Assembly (NCBI RefSeq): GCF_028858725.1
Contig: NC_084763.1
Coordinates: forward strand, 55,064,152-55,128,151
Length of the DNA stretch: 64,000 nt
Direction: 5' to 3'
Origin: Colius striatus
Lineage: Eukaryota; Chordata; Aves; Coliiformes; Coliidae
Shown: positions 55,401 through 63,084 of the stretch, one piece after another
Layout: the number at the start of each line of letters is the position of its first letter
Position numbering within the stretch: position 1 is the stretch's first letter
Program-made: the position numbers and the translations under genes
The notes under the pieces: model-generated
Told to the model about the DNA's origin: nothing
The model's input: the letters and a program-made list of their open reading frames with translations, nothing else
Database searches by the model: none

Positions 55401-57967
55401 CTCTTGGGCTGTTACCCATTAATTTACTGACAAAGCTGGGGGGGGTTGTTTCTAAAAAGAAAAGTGAAATGAACAAAGTCTTCAAGATGACATCACCTAC
55501 AAGAAATAAGCCTTTTACAGTTTCCTAGACTCTTACTGTTTAAATACATCTGTCCAGTTGTAAACAGAAAAGATTGTCAAGACACAATGTATATATCACA
55601 TGAAAATGACTGTCTTCCTTCTACTAGGACTCCAGGGTTTCAGAGTCATTCACTGTTTACCATTACAATGGACTGAAGCAATCCAACTATAACGAGAAGG
55701 TAAGATCTAAGAAACATAAACCTTGCCTTAACAATTAGGATGCAAAGCTGACTATAGTTCCAGGCAGAATACTTGAAACAGACTTTTTACAGAACTATGA
55801 TTTCAATAATCTTCCTTCCAAATTATATATTTGGAATGGGAAGCTGCTTTATGCTCCTGATTCTATTTGAAGCAGTGTACTGCACTGGTTGCCTGGACTG
55901 CACACTTCTCATGCTTATCTGTGAGAAGTGGGACCTCAGCTGTAAAGTGGGAGAGAAACTGGAGTTTCTGTAAGTAACCTCACATCTAAATTGAGATGTT
56001 TGGAGTTTTTTGTGAAATATTTTAGTAGTCCAGACTTGGATCAAAGAAATCAATATTTTTTGGAGCCACTCAGTGGGAGACAACAGTTCCCTGTTTCATT
56101 TTCAGCTGTCTCAGAACAAGGGGTACAACGTGATGCACCACGGCTGCATCTAAGTTAGTTCCCGAATTGACATTAGGGTAGAAGAGTGTAAGACATTAAT
56201 AGACACAGGGAACAAAAATGACTGCAGGTAAGAAGACATGTTGAGAAAATGTGTGTATTCAGCCTTCAGAACAGCTTGAAGTCTTTAATATTACCCCTGT
56301 CAAATCTCCAGCATTTTCATAGACCAAAATGTAGGCAAAAGCATTCACAGAGCCATTTACCTTAGTATTGAATATATATACAAGACAAAATGTGAACAAA
56401 TACTTGTGTTCAGAGGATTCTGCCTAGAGCATTGTAAATACTGGGGTATTGATTTGCAGCAAAAGTACTGTTGTATGGAAAATGAATTCCATAAAGTCAA
56501 GTCTAAGGAACGTTGTCCTTTGTAAAAGAACAACGTCAAACTTTGCAACTGCAACAGCATTACAAGATCTGTTGTTGCAGAATTTTTGCATTTCCTAGAT
56601 TATTTTTTTGCTCACTTTTAGCCTTTTCTGTCTATTGAATCATAGAATCACAGAATGGTAGGGGTTGGAAGAGACCTTTAGAGATCATCTAGTCCAACCC
56701 CTCTGCAGAAGCAGGGTCACCTAGATCAGGTCACGTAGGAACATATGGCCTGATGAGGATTTTCAGGCAGTTGAGTCTAAGAGATTAGGTTTCATAACTC
56801 ATTTCATTTAAAAAAAATAAAGGGTATGAACCTTCATGGATTTGATTTTTGTAATAAAAGAAAAATATCATAACAAATCCTGTCCTAACCTAGTGAAAGT
56901 AATCATCTCATCTTAGAGTATTATCATAGAATGGTAGGGGTTGGAAAGGACCTCTAGAGATCATCTAGTCCAACACCCCTGCAGAAGCAGGTTCACCTGG
57001 ATCAGGTCACACAGGAACGTGTCCAAGTGGGTCTTGAAGACCTCCAAGGAAGGAGCTTCCACAACCCCTCTGGGCAGCCTGTGCCAGGGCTCCCTCACTG
57101 AAACAGTGAACTAGTTTTTCCTTATGTTTAAATGGAACTTTTTGTGTTCCAGCTTCATCCCATCACCCCTTGTCCTGTTGCTAGCTACTATAGAAAAAAG
57201 GGATGTCCCAACCTCCTGACACCCACCCTTTAGATATTTGTAAATGTTAATAAGATCTCCCCTCAGTCTCCTCTTCTCCAGACTAAACAGCCCCAGTTCC
57301 CACAGCCTTTCCTCATATGAAAGATGTTCCAGTCCCCTGATCATCTTGGTAGCTCTGCACTGGCCTCTCTCCAGCAGTTCCCTGTCCCTCTGGAGCTGAG
57401 GAGCCCAGAACTGGACACAGGACTCCAGATGAGGCCTCACCAGGGCAGAGTAGAGGGAGAGAAGAACCTCCCTTGACCTGCTGCCCACACTCTTCTTGAT
57501 GCATCCCAGGCTGCCATTGGCCTCTTGGCCACGAGGGCACATTGCTGGCTCATGGTTTATTGTCAACCAGGACTCCCAGGTCTCTCTCCTGGAGCTGCTC
57601 TCCAGCAGTTTGACCCCCAGCCTGTCCTGGTGCATGGGGTTGTTCCTTCCTAGATGCAGGACTCTGCACTTGTCCTTGTTAAACCTCATGAGGTTCCTCT
57701 CTGCCCAACTCTCAAGCCGGTCGAGATCCCGCTGAATGGCAGCACAGCCTTCTGGTGAATTCTCATCTTAGGGTATTTAAAGAAGCATGGGCTGGCATAA
57801 TGGATTTATTTTGACAGGTCATGTATGTGGAAGGCACAGCAGTTGTGATGGGTTTCGAGGAGCCGATGCTGCAGACCGACGACACGCCTGTGAAGCGCTG
57901 CCTGCAGACCAAGTGGCCCTACATAGAGCTGCTCTGGACCACAGACCGATCTCCGTCTTTAAACTGA
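16082..57967 (+). CDS. MINDY3: MINDY3, lysine-48-specific deubiquitinase MINDY-3 (15 coding exons)
   Basis: Joining exons 16082-16178, 22380-22459, 23745-23802, 24228-24401, 28010-28061, 29964-30078, 30320-30393, 30826-30905, 34631-34701, 35574-35654, 47740-47812, 48663-48735, 52661-52748, 55628-55699 and 57818-57967 gives 445 codons plus TGA with no internal stop; every intron is GT-AG. The product matches vertebrate MINDY-3 (FAM188A/CARP), also about 445 aa. The family cleaves K48-linked polyubiquitin with a papain-like Cys/His pair. Here the nucleophile is Cys52 in the GGPCAVIAPVQ motif and the His is His287 in GSETHLTVFF, by analogy with the human enzyme. A degenerate EF-hand-like loop spans about residues 316-327. 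No signal peptide or membrane segment is evident, which fits a nuclear or cytosolic enzyme. The start at 16082 gives the family N-terminus (MSE...). The coding frame is intact, so I read it as functional. Confidence 0.97.
16179..22379 (+). other. MINDY3: MINDY3 intron 1 (6.2 kb)
   Basis: The first ~300 bp are still CpG island; the rest is AT-rich. I see no CR1 tail and no nested gene. Confidence 0.8.
22380..22459 (+). CDS. MINDY3: MINDY3 coding exon 2 (residues 33-59), catalytic Cys
   Basis: The exon lies between acceptor TTTGACAG and donor CAG|GTAAGT. It encodes GFVFSESESTALEQFEGG followed by PCAVIAPVQ. Cys52 is the expected nucleophile of the MINDY deubiquitinase fold. It ends in phase 0. 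Confidence 0.96.
23745..23802 (+). CDS. MINDY3: MINDY3 coding exon 3 (residues 60-78)
   Basis: A 58-nt exon with acceptor AACAAAG and donor CCAG|GTACTG. It encodes AFLLKRLFTSEKSTWRDCP, the helix after the catalytic Cys in MINDY-3. It ends in phase 1. Confidence 0.95.
24228..24401 (+). CDS. MINDY3: MINDY3 coding exon 4 (residues 79-136)
   Basis: The largest coding exon (174 nt), between acceptor ATCTTTCAG and donor CTT|GTAAGA. It encodes the EEEQKNLLCHTLCDILE stretch and the conserved RGKTTEETASI block. The segment around residues 96-107 differs most from the mammalian protein as I remember it. It ends in phase 1. Confidence 0.95.
24402..28009 (+). other. MINDY3: MINDY3 intron 4 (3.6 kb)
   Basis: AT-rich, with GT-AG ends. 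No repeat tail or nested gene recognised. Confidence 0.8.
28010..28061 (+). CDS. MINDY3: MINDY3 coding exon 5 (residues 137-153)
   Basis: A 52-nt exon encoding SALAVEELGFERFHALI, with acceptor TGTATAG and donor TTCA|GTAAGT. It ends in phase 2. Joining CA to the C of exon 6 gives His154, where I recall Gln in mammals. Confidence 0.95.
29964..30078 (+). CDS. MINDY3: MINDY3 coding exon 6 (residues 154-192)
   Basis: The exon encodes KRAFKSFPELKDAVWDQYAV and then the hydrophobic GVLLFLYSVILTK core of the catalytic domain. The acceptor is TGTCTTTAG and the donor AAAG|GTTTGT. It ends in phase 0. Confidence 0.95.
30320..30393 (+). CDS. MINDY3: MINDY3 coding exon 7 (residues 193-216)
   Basis: The exon encodes GIENIKNEIEDATEPLIDP followed by VYGHG, nearly invariant in the family. 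The preceding intron is only 241 nt. The donor is AAG|GTAAGC; it ends in phase 2. Confidence 0.96.
30826..30905 (+). CDS. MINDY3: MINDY3 coding exon 8 (residues 217-243)
   Basis: The exon encodes SQSLINLLLTGHAVSNVWDG and then DRECSGM, a hallmark MINDY-3 segment. The acceptor is TTATATAG and the donor ATGA|GTAAGT. It ends in phase 1. Confidence 0.96.
31126..31605 (+). mobile_element. Old CR1 ORF2 fragment in MINDY3 intron 8
   Basis: Decayed CR1 sequence in sense orientation, with blocks such as TGACAGGAATCTTATGAAG and GTGGAGGGCCACCAAGATG. Several indels are present and the 3' end is missing. Confidence 0.75.
32866..32925 (-). mobile_element. CR1 3' tail fragment in intron 8
   Basis: A short antisense CR1 terminus: CATAGAATCATAGAATGGTA, then GGGGTTGGAAGGGACC and GATCATCTAGTC. 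Confidence 0.88.
34631..34701 (+). CDS. MINDY3: MINDY3 coding exon 9 (residues 244-267)
   Basis: The exon encodes KLLGIHKQATVGFLTLMESL and RYCK, with acceptor TTGAACAG and donor TAAG|GTAAGC. It ends in phase 0. The frame stays open 69 codons into the intron, to a TAA at 34909-34911. Confidence 0.95.
35574..35654 (+). CDS. MINDY3: MINDY3 coding exon 10 (residues 268-294), catalytic His
   Basis: An 81-nt, phase 0-0 exon encoding VGSYLKSPKFPIWILGSETH and LTVFFAK. His287 in the SETHLTVFF motif is the expected catalytic base. Being a multiple of three, the exon could be skipped without a frameshift, but the active site would be lost. Confidence 0.96.
37412..37693 (+). mobile_element. CR1 3' end with inverted 5' segment, intron 10
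   Basis: Positions about 37450-37693 are a sense-oriented CR1 3' end (GGCACAGGCTGCCCAGAGGG ... ending ATTCTATGATTCTATGAT). Positions 37412-37441 are the reverse complement of 37458-37487 at 27 of 30 positions, i.e. an inverted piece of the same CR1 at the 5' end. GATATGTG flanks both sides (37395-37402 and 37694-37701). Confidence 0.85.
41093..41120 (+). repeat. 14-bp tandem duplication, intron 10
   Basis: CATCTCTCAACTGG is followed directly by CATCTCTCAACTGC (one mismatch). It abuts the CR1 fragment at 41112. Confidence 0.9.
41112..41245 (+). mobile_element. Old CR1 3' end fragment, intron 10
   Basis: Contains AAGTGTTCAAGACCATGTTG and GGTCCTTTCCAACCCAAACC, the 3' end of an older CR1 subfamily, in sense orientation. 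Confidence 0.85.
43974..44281 (+). mobile_element. CR1 3' end, intron 10
   Basis: A well-preserved, 5'-truncated CR1 starting at TGTCAGGAGGTTGGGAC and ending in the ATTCTATG tail. It closely matches the antisense copy at 56923-57761. Flanked by ATGACAT at 43967-43973 and 44278-44284 (overlapping the tail). Confidence 0.92.
44500..44715 (-). mobile_element. Old CR1 ORF2 fragment, intron 10
   Basis: An antisense copy of the CR1 region encoding the post-RT 'RPHLEYCVQFWAP' stretch. Visible blocks are GGTCCATGTCCTTCTTATAT and TGGATGCAGTACTGCAG. It lies about 220 bp after the sense CR1. Confidence 0.8.
47740..47812 (+). CDS. MINDY3: MINDY3 coding exon 11 (residues 295-318)
   Basis: The exon follows a 12.1-kb intron and a strong polypyrimidine tract (acceptor TTCCCCTAAG). 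It encodes DMALVAPEAPSEQARRVFQT and YDPE, the entry to the EF-hand-like loop. It ends in phase 1 at GAGG|GTAAGG. Confidence 0.95.
48663..48735 (+). CDS. MINDY3: MINDY3 coding exon 12 (residues 319-342)
   Basis: The exon encodes DNGFIPDTLLEDVMKALDLV and SDPE, the rest of the EF-hand-like motif. The donor is AATA|GTAAGT; it ends in phase 2. Confidence 0.95.
50324..50341 (+). repeat. (AC)9 microsatellite in intron 12
   Basis: Uninterrupted AC dinucleotides. Confidence 0.95.
50843..50884 (-). mobile_element. Very short CR1 3' tail, intron 12
   Basis: Only the terminal ~40 bp remain: CATAGAATCATAGAATGGTA then GGGTTGGAAGG. It lies head to head with the sense CR1 that starts about 45 bp later. Confidence 0.8.
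50928..51192 (+). mobile_element. CR1 3' end, older subfamily, intron 12
   Basis: Contains GGAGCAGATTGCCCAGAGAG, GGTCTAGTGGGAGGTGTCCC and CCTTCCAACCCAAACCATTC. The diagnostic GGTCTAGTGGGAGGTGTCCC separates this subfamily from the CCTGATCTAGGT type seen at 37.5 and 44.0 kb. Confidence 0.9.
51493..51636 (-). mobile_element. CR1 ORF2 fragment, intron 12
   Basis: An antisense piece with GAGCCCAGAACTGGACACAG and AGATGAGGCCTCACCAGGGC, matching positions about 57390-57520 of the larger antisense copy. Confidence 0.88.
52661..52748 (+). CDS. MINDY3: MINDY3 coding exon 13 (residues 343-372)
   Basis: The exon encodes YVNLMKTKLDPEGLGIILLG and PFLQEFFPEQ. The acceptor is TTTGTCGTAG and the donor GCAG|GTAAGC. 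It ends in phase 0. Confidence 0.96.
53068..53205 (-). mobile_element. CR1 3' end fragment, intron 13
   Basis: Antisense CR1 terminus: AGAATCACAGAATCATACAA, then GGGTTGGAAGGGACC and GATCAGGTCGCACAGGAACA. It is 5'-truncated after GAAGACCTCCAAGGA. Confidence 0.92.
55373..55408 (+). repeat. Perfect 18-bp tandem duplication, intron 13
   Basis: CAATAACTTGCTCTTGGG occurs twice back to back. Confidence 0.95.
55628..55699 (+). CDS. MINDY3: MINDY3 coding exon 14 (residues 373-396)
   Basis: A 72-nt, phase 0-0 exon encoding DSRVSESFTVYHYNGLKQSN and YNEK, with acceptor CTACTAG and donor GAAG|GTAAGA. Confidence 0.95.
56638..56746 (-). mobile_element. CR1 3' end fragment, intron 14
   Basis: Antisense CR1 terminus with GAATCATAGAATCACAGAAT, GGGGTTGGAAGAGACC and CTAGATCAGGTCACGTAGGA. 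It lies about 180 bp before the larger copy in the same orientation. Confidence 0.92.
56923..57761 (-). mobile_element. CR1 LINE, 839 bp, with 16-bp target duplication, intron 14
   Basis: A 5'-truncated antisense CR1 with the C-terminal part of ORF2 (translation includes RFNKDKCRVLHLGRNN, ALVRPHLESCVQFWAP and KMIRGLEHLSYEERL) and the whole 3' end. The flanks repeat CTCATCTTAGRGTATT (56907-56922 and 57762-57777, one mismatch). The ORF2 part has at least one frame break. The insertion ends 56 nt before the last MINDY3 exon. Confidence 0.94.
57818..57967 (+). CDS. MINDY3: MINDY3 last coding exon 15 (residues 397-445, stop)
   Basis: The exon encodes the C-terminus, from VMYVEGTAVVMGFEEP to WTTDRSPSLN, then TGA. 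It is much richer in GC than the flanking introns. Its acceptor TTTTGACAG lies only 56 nt from the 5' end of an antisense CR1 that fills the end of intron 14. Confidence 0.96.
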   Translation, partial: VMYVEGTAVVMGFEEPMLQTDDTPVKRCLQTKWPYIELLWTTDRSPSLN

Positions 57968-58905
57968 CGCCTTGCCAGAAACAACCTGCTGCTGTCGAGG
58001 GCTTGACCAGGGATACAAGGGTTGGTGTTTGCTTGTGGGGTGCTTTGCCTGTGTGGAGTTATACACTGGTATCGTTGATGAACTGTAAATAATGATTACA
58101 AACACTTTTTCAGTGTTAATTGGAATATTTAATTTTTTAATCAGATTGATTTCTATTCTAATAGTTTGTCTTTTTTGGCCACTGTAGTACTGTTAATGTG
58201 AGTTATCCTAACCAAAAACACCAAAACAAACCTGCTTAGAAAGTCTTAACGTTATTTTGTCATCTCATGAAGATTTGACAGAAGTCTGATATTGCAGAAT
58301 CTGCATATTAGGTGTCAGATCTTGTAAAACTTAACAGCATAATTCAGCTTCCTCTGAACCATATAGGCATGTTATTCTTTCAATGATATTGGCTTACATT
58401 ACAGTACCATAACGTGTGGACTAGACTGGCCTTTGCACTGAATATGTTTTAATGAGGTTAAATTTTCTGCAGTTTTTCCTAACAATCTCATTTTACCAAA
58501 AGAGCTTGCACAATGTGACAGAAATATGATGCCTTTTTTAGGAGTATTGATAAGTATAACTAATAAGTACTCTATCTTGGCAGTTGCATACTACTGTGGC
58601 TTAGTTATTGGGCATGTTAAAGGTGAACAGAAAAATCTGAGGAAAAATAGATGTATTAATATTTATTTGACTTTGTATAAAAGAAATGTAAAAACAGCTG
58701 AAAAGAATTTCTTGTTCTAGAATCTTTGAACTGTTCCAACTTACAATATTGCCAAATACCTCTTCTCAACTTGTCCAAACAGCAGTGTAAGCCAGCGTTA
58801 TTGTATGTGTTAAGTGCATGAGAACATCTGTTATTACATTATTATATTCCTTTATTTATTATCAACTTGTTAGCCCTAAAATAAAATCTTTTCCTTGAAT
58901 CAGGT
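57968..58905 (+). other. MINDY3: MINDY3 3' untranslated region (probable extent)
   Basis: AT-rich sequence after the TGA with no further coding homology. The end is inferred from the AATAAA at 58880; nearer weak signals could also be used. Confidence 0.55.
58880..58885 (+). terminator. MINDY3: Candidate MINDY3 poly(A) signal AATAAA
   Basis: A canonical AATAAA about 910 nt past the stop, followed about 25-35 nt later by a T/G-rich stretch (GGTTGTATTGCTTTAC) suitable as a downstream element. Confidence 0.55.
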
Positions 58906-59296
58906 TGTATTGCTTTACATTGGATTTTAATCAAACTTGTTTACTGCCCCTCTACTGTGATGGAAAAGGGACCATTTAGAAATGTCAGGTTTTGAGTTGA
59001 ACACATCTCAGGGCAAAAAAAACAAACCCACAACAGAAGAGTTTGTATCTTAACAGAAGATAACAGTCTGACTCCAGAATGATCATCAGGCAGGAAAACA
59101 AACTGATTGGGTCGAAAACAAGGTATGTAGTGTTGGAGAGAAGTCCCTGCTGGAGGATTTGCACTGTAAGGTATGTAGTGTAGAAAGGAAAGCATCCTTT
59201 GCATGGCACTTGCAGGTATGTCCTCTGCAAGACTGTGCAATATCTTTGTTAGATTTGGATCTGGAAATAGATGAACAGTATAGTTCTTTGATAGGT
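58906..59296. other. Downstream flank of MINDY3
   Basis: No gene recognised between the poly(A) signal and the LTR-like element. Confidence 0.55.
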
Positions 59297-59955
59297 TTGA
59301 CCTTGGCTGGCTGTCAGGTGCCCACCCAACCACTCTTGCTCCTCCTTGTCAGCAAGACAGGAGAAAACAGATGCAAATGCTCTTTCTCCTCCTTATCTTA
59401 TCAAGATGAGGACAGGAAGATCACTTACCAGTTATCATTAGGGGCAAAGCAGACTCTAATTTAATTTGCTGTCAATTAAAAATAGAGATAGGAAACAAAA
59501 GCAAAACTAAAACCACACCTTCTCCCCCACCCCACTTTTTCCCAGGTTCAACTTCAATCCCCGCTCCTCTACCTCCGAGAGCACAGGGAAGGGGAGTGGG
59601 AGTTGTCATCAGTTCACAACACTTCATCTTTCCCACTTCTTCCCCCTCACACTGCTTCCCTGCTTCATCACGGGGTCCCACTCAGAGGAGACAGTCCATC
59701 ACCAACTCCTCCTTCCCATGCGCTGCTGTTCTTCACAAACTGCTCCAGCACGGGTCCCTTCCCCAGGGTACAGGGCTTTCAGGAACACACTGCTCCAGTG
59801 TGGGTCTCCCACGGGGCCACAGGTCCTACCAGCAAACCTGGTCTGGTGTGTGCTCCTCCCCAGGCTGCAACTGGGCTCTTTGCAACTTGAGGACAGCTCC
59901 TGGTATCTTCTCACAGAGGCCACTGCTGTAGTCCCATCCCCCCAACAGCTACCAA
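59297..59955. mobile_element. LTR-like avian repeat, probably truncated
   Basis: It contains GGCTGGCTGTCAGGTGCCCA, repeated CTGCTCCAGYRYGGGTC units (59741-59806) and CACAGGTCCTACCAGCAAAC. I recall these as parts of a very common bird endogenous-retrovirus LTR family. No retroviral coding region is visible. Its boundaries are approximate. Confidence 0.55.
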
Positions 59956-61149
59956 ACAAGCTCAGGACTTGTTTAAAAACATAACTTCAGAAATTACCAT
60001 GACCATTCCTTATTACAGGACTGACAGCAGTGTATCTTACCTCTTTGGGAGATTCCTGTCTCTGATAATTCATTTACAAATGCTAATAATTTGAAAGCAT
60101 TCCTTAATTCATCTTACCTGACTCAGTTTAGTCAGAATGCAAGTATTCTGTCTTGCTGCATGGGCCTGCTCAAAAGTATATAGATAATTAAGAGAATATG
60201 CCTTAATCTGGACTACCTGGCAAGCCTGAAACTTTAACTTTTCCTAAAACACTCAGGCTTGACAGGAATTTACTTTATCAAGTTTTGCACATTTAAGATA
60301 AATGTCTCTAGGCAGACTTGCATTGATGCCATGGAAAGTGACAATTCATTTGTCTCGCTCTTTCACCTGAATTCTGGTGTCTGTCTTGGCTTGTGCTGCA
60401 GTGCCTCTTCACACCAGGGCTTGCACTGAATTGTAGCTTGAGTGTTAGAATGAACAGACTTTTCCTAGTCCACAGTAAGATACAAATAGGCAATGAGAAG
60501 GGCAGCTGATGTGGGATCTGTACATAAGCATTAGTCTGGATTAAAACTTCTGCCGTACTCCAGAGAAATTCAGCTGGTGCTTAATGTGGTGATAAAAGCC
60601 TTATTCCTGCATCTTTCTTTTTCCTTCGTACTGCCCAGTTGTTTGAGGTCTGGCTTCTGGTTTACTTCAAATATTTTTGAACTACAGAGGCTAACTAACG
60701 GTGCTTAATGGAGCTAAGAGTGCTTTGTGGAATTTAGCCAGCTCATCTGAGAGCCTCTGCAACATGAATCTTTCCATCCTTTCCTCCCTAATGATGATGG
60801 GAGAGATTCTGACTTTATGGGAATTCACCTTTTGTACCCTAGAAGAGTGTGATTATTTGGAAGAGAAATTTGAAATATATGGGGCATTAATGACTGTTGC
60901 TTTTTATTTACTTCCACAGAAAAATGATCAGGAACCTATCCAGTTTTTGCAAGTTGTTCTGTTCTAAGTGCCAAATATACAGGCTACACACATGTGTGTG
61001 CATATCTATTTGTATGTATATACTGCAGTTTGCAAATTGAGGCTGAGTTAATAAGGTCAGAGCACTCTATGGAGTTAAGCAAATGCTGCAACTAACCAGA
61101 GCAAAATAATGATGCAAACTGTAGAGAGCACCTGAGCTAAATATGTAAT
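59956..61149. other. Intergenic, no gene seen
   Basis: Unique-looking sequence between two LTR-like elements. An 88-codon open frame at 60701-60967 has no homology I recognise. Confidence 0.55.
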
Positions 61150-62096
61150 AGTCCTGGTTTAGACCCATCTAGGAATATGGGACAATGATCAGCCCTAAGT
61201 AGCGAGGGCCTTTGGAACCCCCCAAGGACAGGGGGAGCTCACTTGCCACTCATGGTTTGGGGCAAAACAAGCAAGACTATTCAACTTGGGCAAGAAAACA
61301 AAAATGAATTCAATCCATCACGAACCAAAACCATAAACAGGAAACAAAGCAGAGTGGGATGATGATGAAGAGCATGACCAGCTCTTTAAGACCACCTCCC
61401 CCCCAGCCCTCCTCTACTCTTCCCAGGCTCAGAGCCCTGATCCCAGTGTCTTTACCTCCTCCCATGAACAGCTCAGGGTGACAGGGAAGGAGGGTTTCAG
61501 TCAGTCCTTTCCTGATGGCTCCTGTCATTTGTCTCTCGAGGCTGGCAGCCTCCTCACCAGGTCCCTCACAAGCCCGGCAGCCTTGCAGAGGCTGCTCTGA
61601 CACACCTCCATCCCAAAGGCTGCAGCTCCTCTCAGCCTCTCCTGTCGGTCTGCTCTGTGGCGCGCAGGCTCTCCAGCACGGCTGCGCCGTGGCCGCCTCC
61701 TCACACAGTCTCTCACCCATCCGGGTGCAATCACCCAGAGCTGCTGGTGGCTCTCAGTCCTGCCATGGCCCTCCATGAGTTTGCAGGGGCACAGCCTGTC
61801 TTCTCACCATGAGTTGCAGAGGGGTCTCCAGTCTGGCGCTCCTCTTTCCTTCCTCCTTCTCTGACTGTGGGGTCCCTTCACATGGTCATCTCCATCTTGT
61901 ACCACTCCTCCACCTCCTCCTCTGGCTCAGATTTCCCTTCTTATATAATGATGGCAGAGGCATGAGATTGGCTTGGCCAAGCTGGAGGTGAGTCCAACTC
62001 AGAGCCAGGGGAAGTTTCAAGAACTATTTACTGGGAGCAGCACTGCAGCCCCCTCCCAGTTACCAAGCAAAAGCATCTCCACACAAACCCATGACA
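61150..62096. mobile_element. Probable solo LTR of an avian endogenous retrovirus
   Basis: A 947-bp element begins (A)GTCCTGGTTTAG and ends CCATGACA, so the termini are inverted (TGTCCTGG-like against CCATGACA). It is flanked by GTAAT (61145-61149) and GCAAT (62097-62101), a 5-bp duplication with one mismatch. The interior is GC-rich and C/T-rich with no gag, pol or env coding, and a TATATAA lies near 61941. The first ~100 bp match 76-175. The LTR call rests on termini and on recalled bird repeats, not a database match; orientation is undetermined. Confidence 0.6.
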
Positions 62097-62744
62097 GCAA
62101 TTCAATGTCATGTTAATTAATTCTCCCAGATTGGGAAAGGAGAAATTATTTCCACTTTGATGTATATTGATATTTACAGTTAGATACTCTAAATAAATTA
62201 CCTAAATAAGTAAGGGAAAGACTACTTTCCAGTACCTCATATTAGCTCAGATGAGTTATATTTGAAGGCTCAAGACTAACAAATACATTTTTCCTCTGTT
62301 AAAGCATGAACTGCTCAAGGTAAGCAGCCAGTGTAAATCCAAATGTAAATACCCTTGTTATAATCCACATGAAGGGCCCTTTTTTAAAAGCACAGTGAAT
62401 TGCTTGCAGGGCACCCTGGTTTTTGAATGCTTCTGTCGAAGTTCCTGGCTTAATCTTTCAGATAGTTGTAATTTCTGCCAATCTTTCAATTTTCTGCTAA
62501 GATTTTTAACTGGGACAGAATTCACAGAGGTAAGGTTCAAGACTGAATGCTGAACATTCTTTGTTGGCATGTCACCCTGAATTCAGATCCCACAGATTCA
62601 TGCTCTTTGTAGTGCATGGTCACATCCTCATTTTATCTTCTGCTTTTGCAATAGGACAATCAATACAAAATGCTGTCTGTGTAATGGCTCTAATTACAGC
62701 TCAGGAGAAGGCTTCCTAAGAAAGAGTAAGCTTTTCTATATTTG

Positions 62745-62793
62745 ATCTTTCAAGGTCCCTTCCAGCCCTTGAGATTCTGTGATTCTGTGATTA
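62745..62793 (+). mobile_element. CR1 3' tail fragment, ATTCTGTG type
   Basis: CAAGGTCCCTTCCAGCCC followed by GAGATTCTGTGATTCTGTGA, the last ~50 bp of a CR1. Confidence 0.88.
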
Positions 62794-63070
62794 ACTGAGC
62801 ACTTGAGCTTCTGTACTGCCATGTTTTGAAAATATTTAACAGTAAAATTGTCATTAATTTTTACAAGAGTTATGTTATGATCCTTTGAAATGCCTCACCT
62901 AGCAGGTGCCTTAGTAAATAATGGCACAAGATTAAAGCTTTCCTAATAGAACCTCCTACGAAATACTAATATTTAAGTTTTTCTTTGGCACAATTTTCCA
63001 CAGAAGCTTTGAGTGATCCACTTTTAAGACTGGAAAGACCATAACAACATATTAACCTCACTAACTGCTG

Positions 63071-63084
63071 TATATATATATATA
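63071..63084 (+). repeat. (TA)7 microsatellite
   Basis: Uninterrupted TA dinucleotides. Confidence 0.95.

Noticed and set aside
57111..57689. 192-codon minus-strand open frame as a separate gene
   Set aside because: It is the C-terminal part of CR1 ORF2, truncated and frame-broken, so it is listed as a mobile element.
59472..59984. Overlapping open frames on both strands
   Set aside because: They fall inside an LTR-like repeat with biased GC content; no retroviral protein motif is present.
60701..60967. 88-codon open frame downstream of MINDY3
   Set aside because: No homology, no exon-like borders, and it ends in low-complexity hydrophobic sequence.
61310..61778. Open frames on both strands in the downstream LTR-like element
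   Set aside because: They lie inside the proposed solo LTR and show no gag, pol or env motifs.
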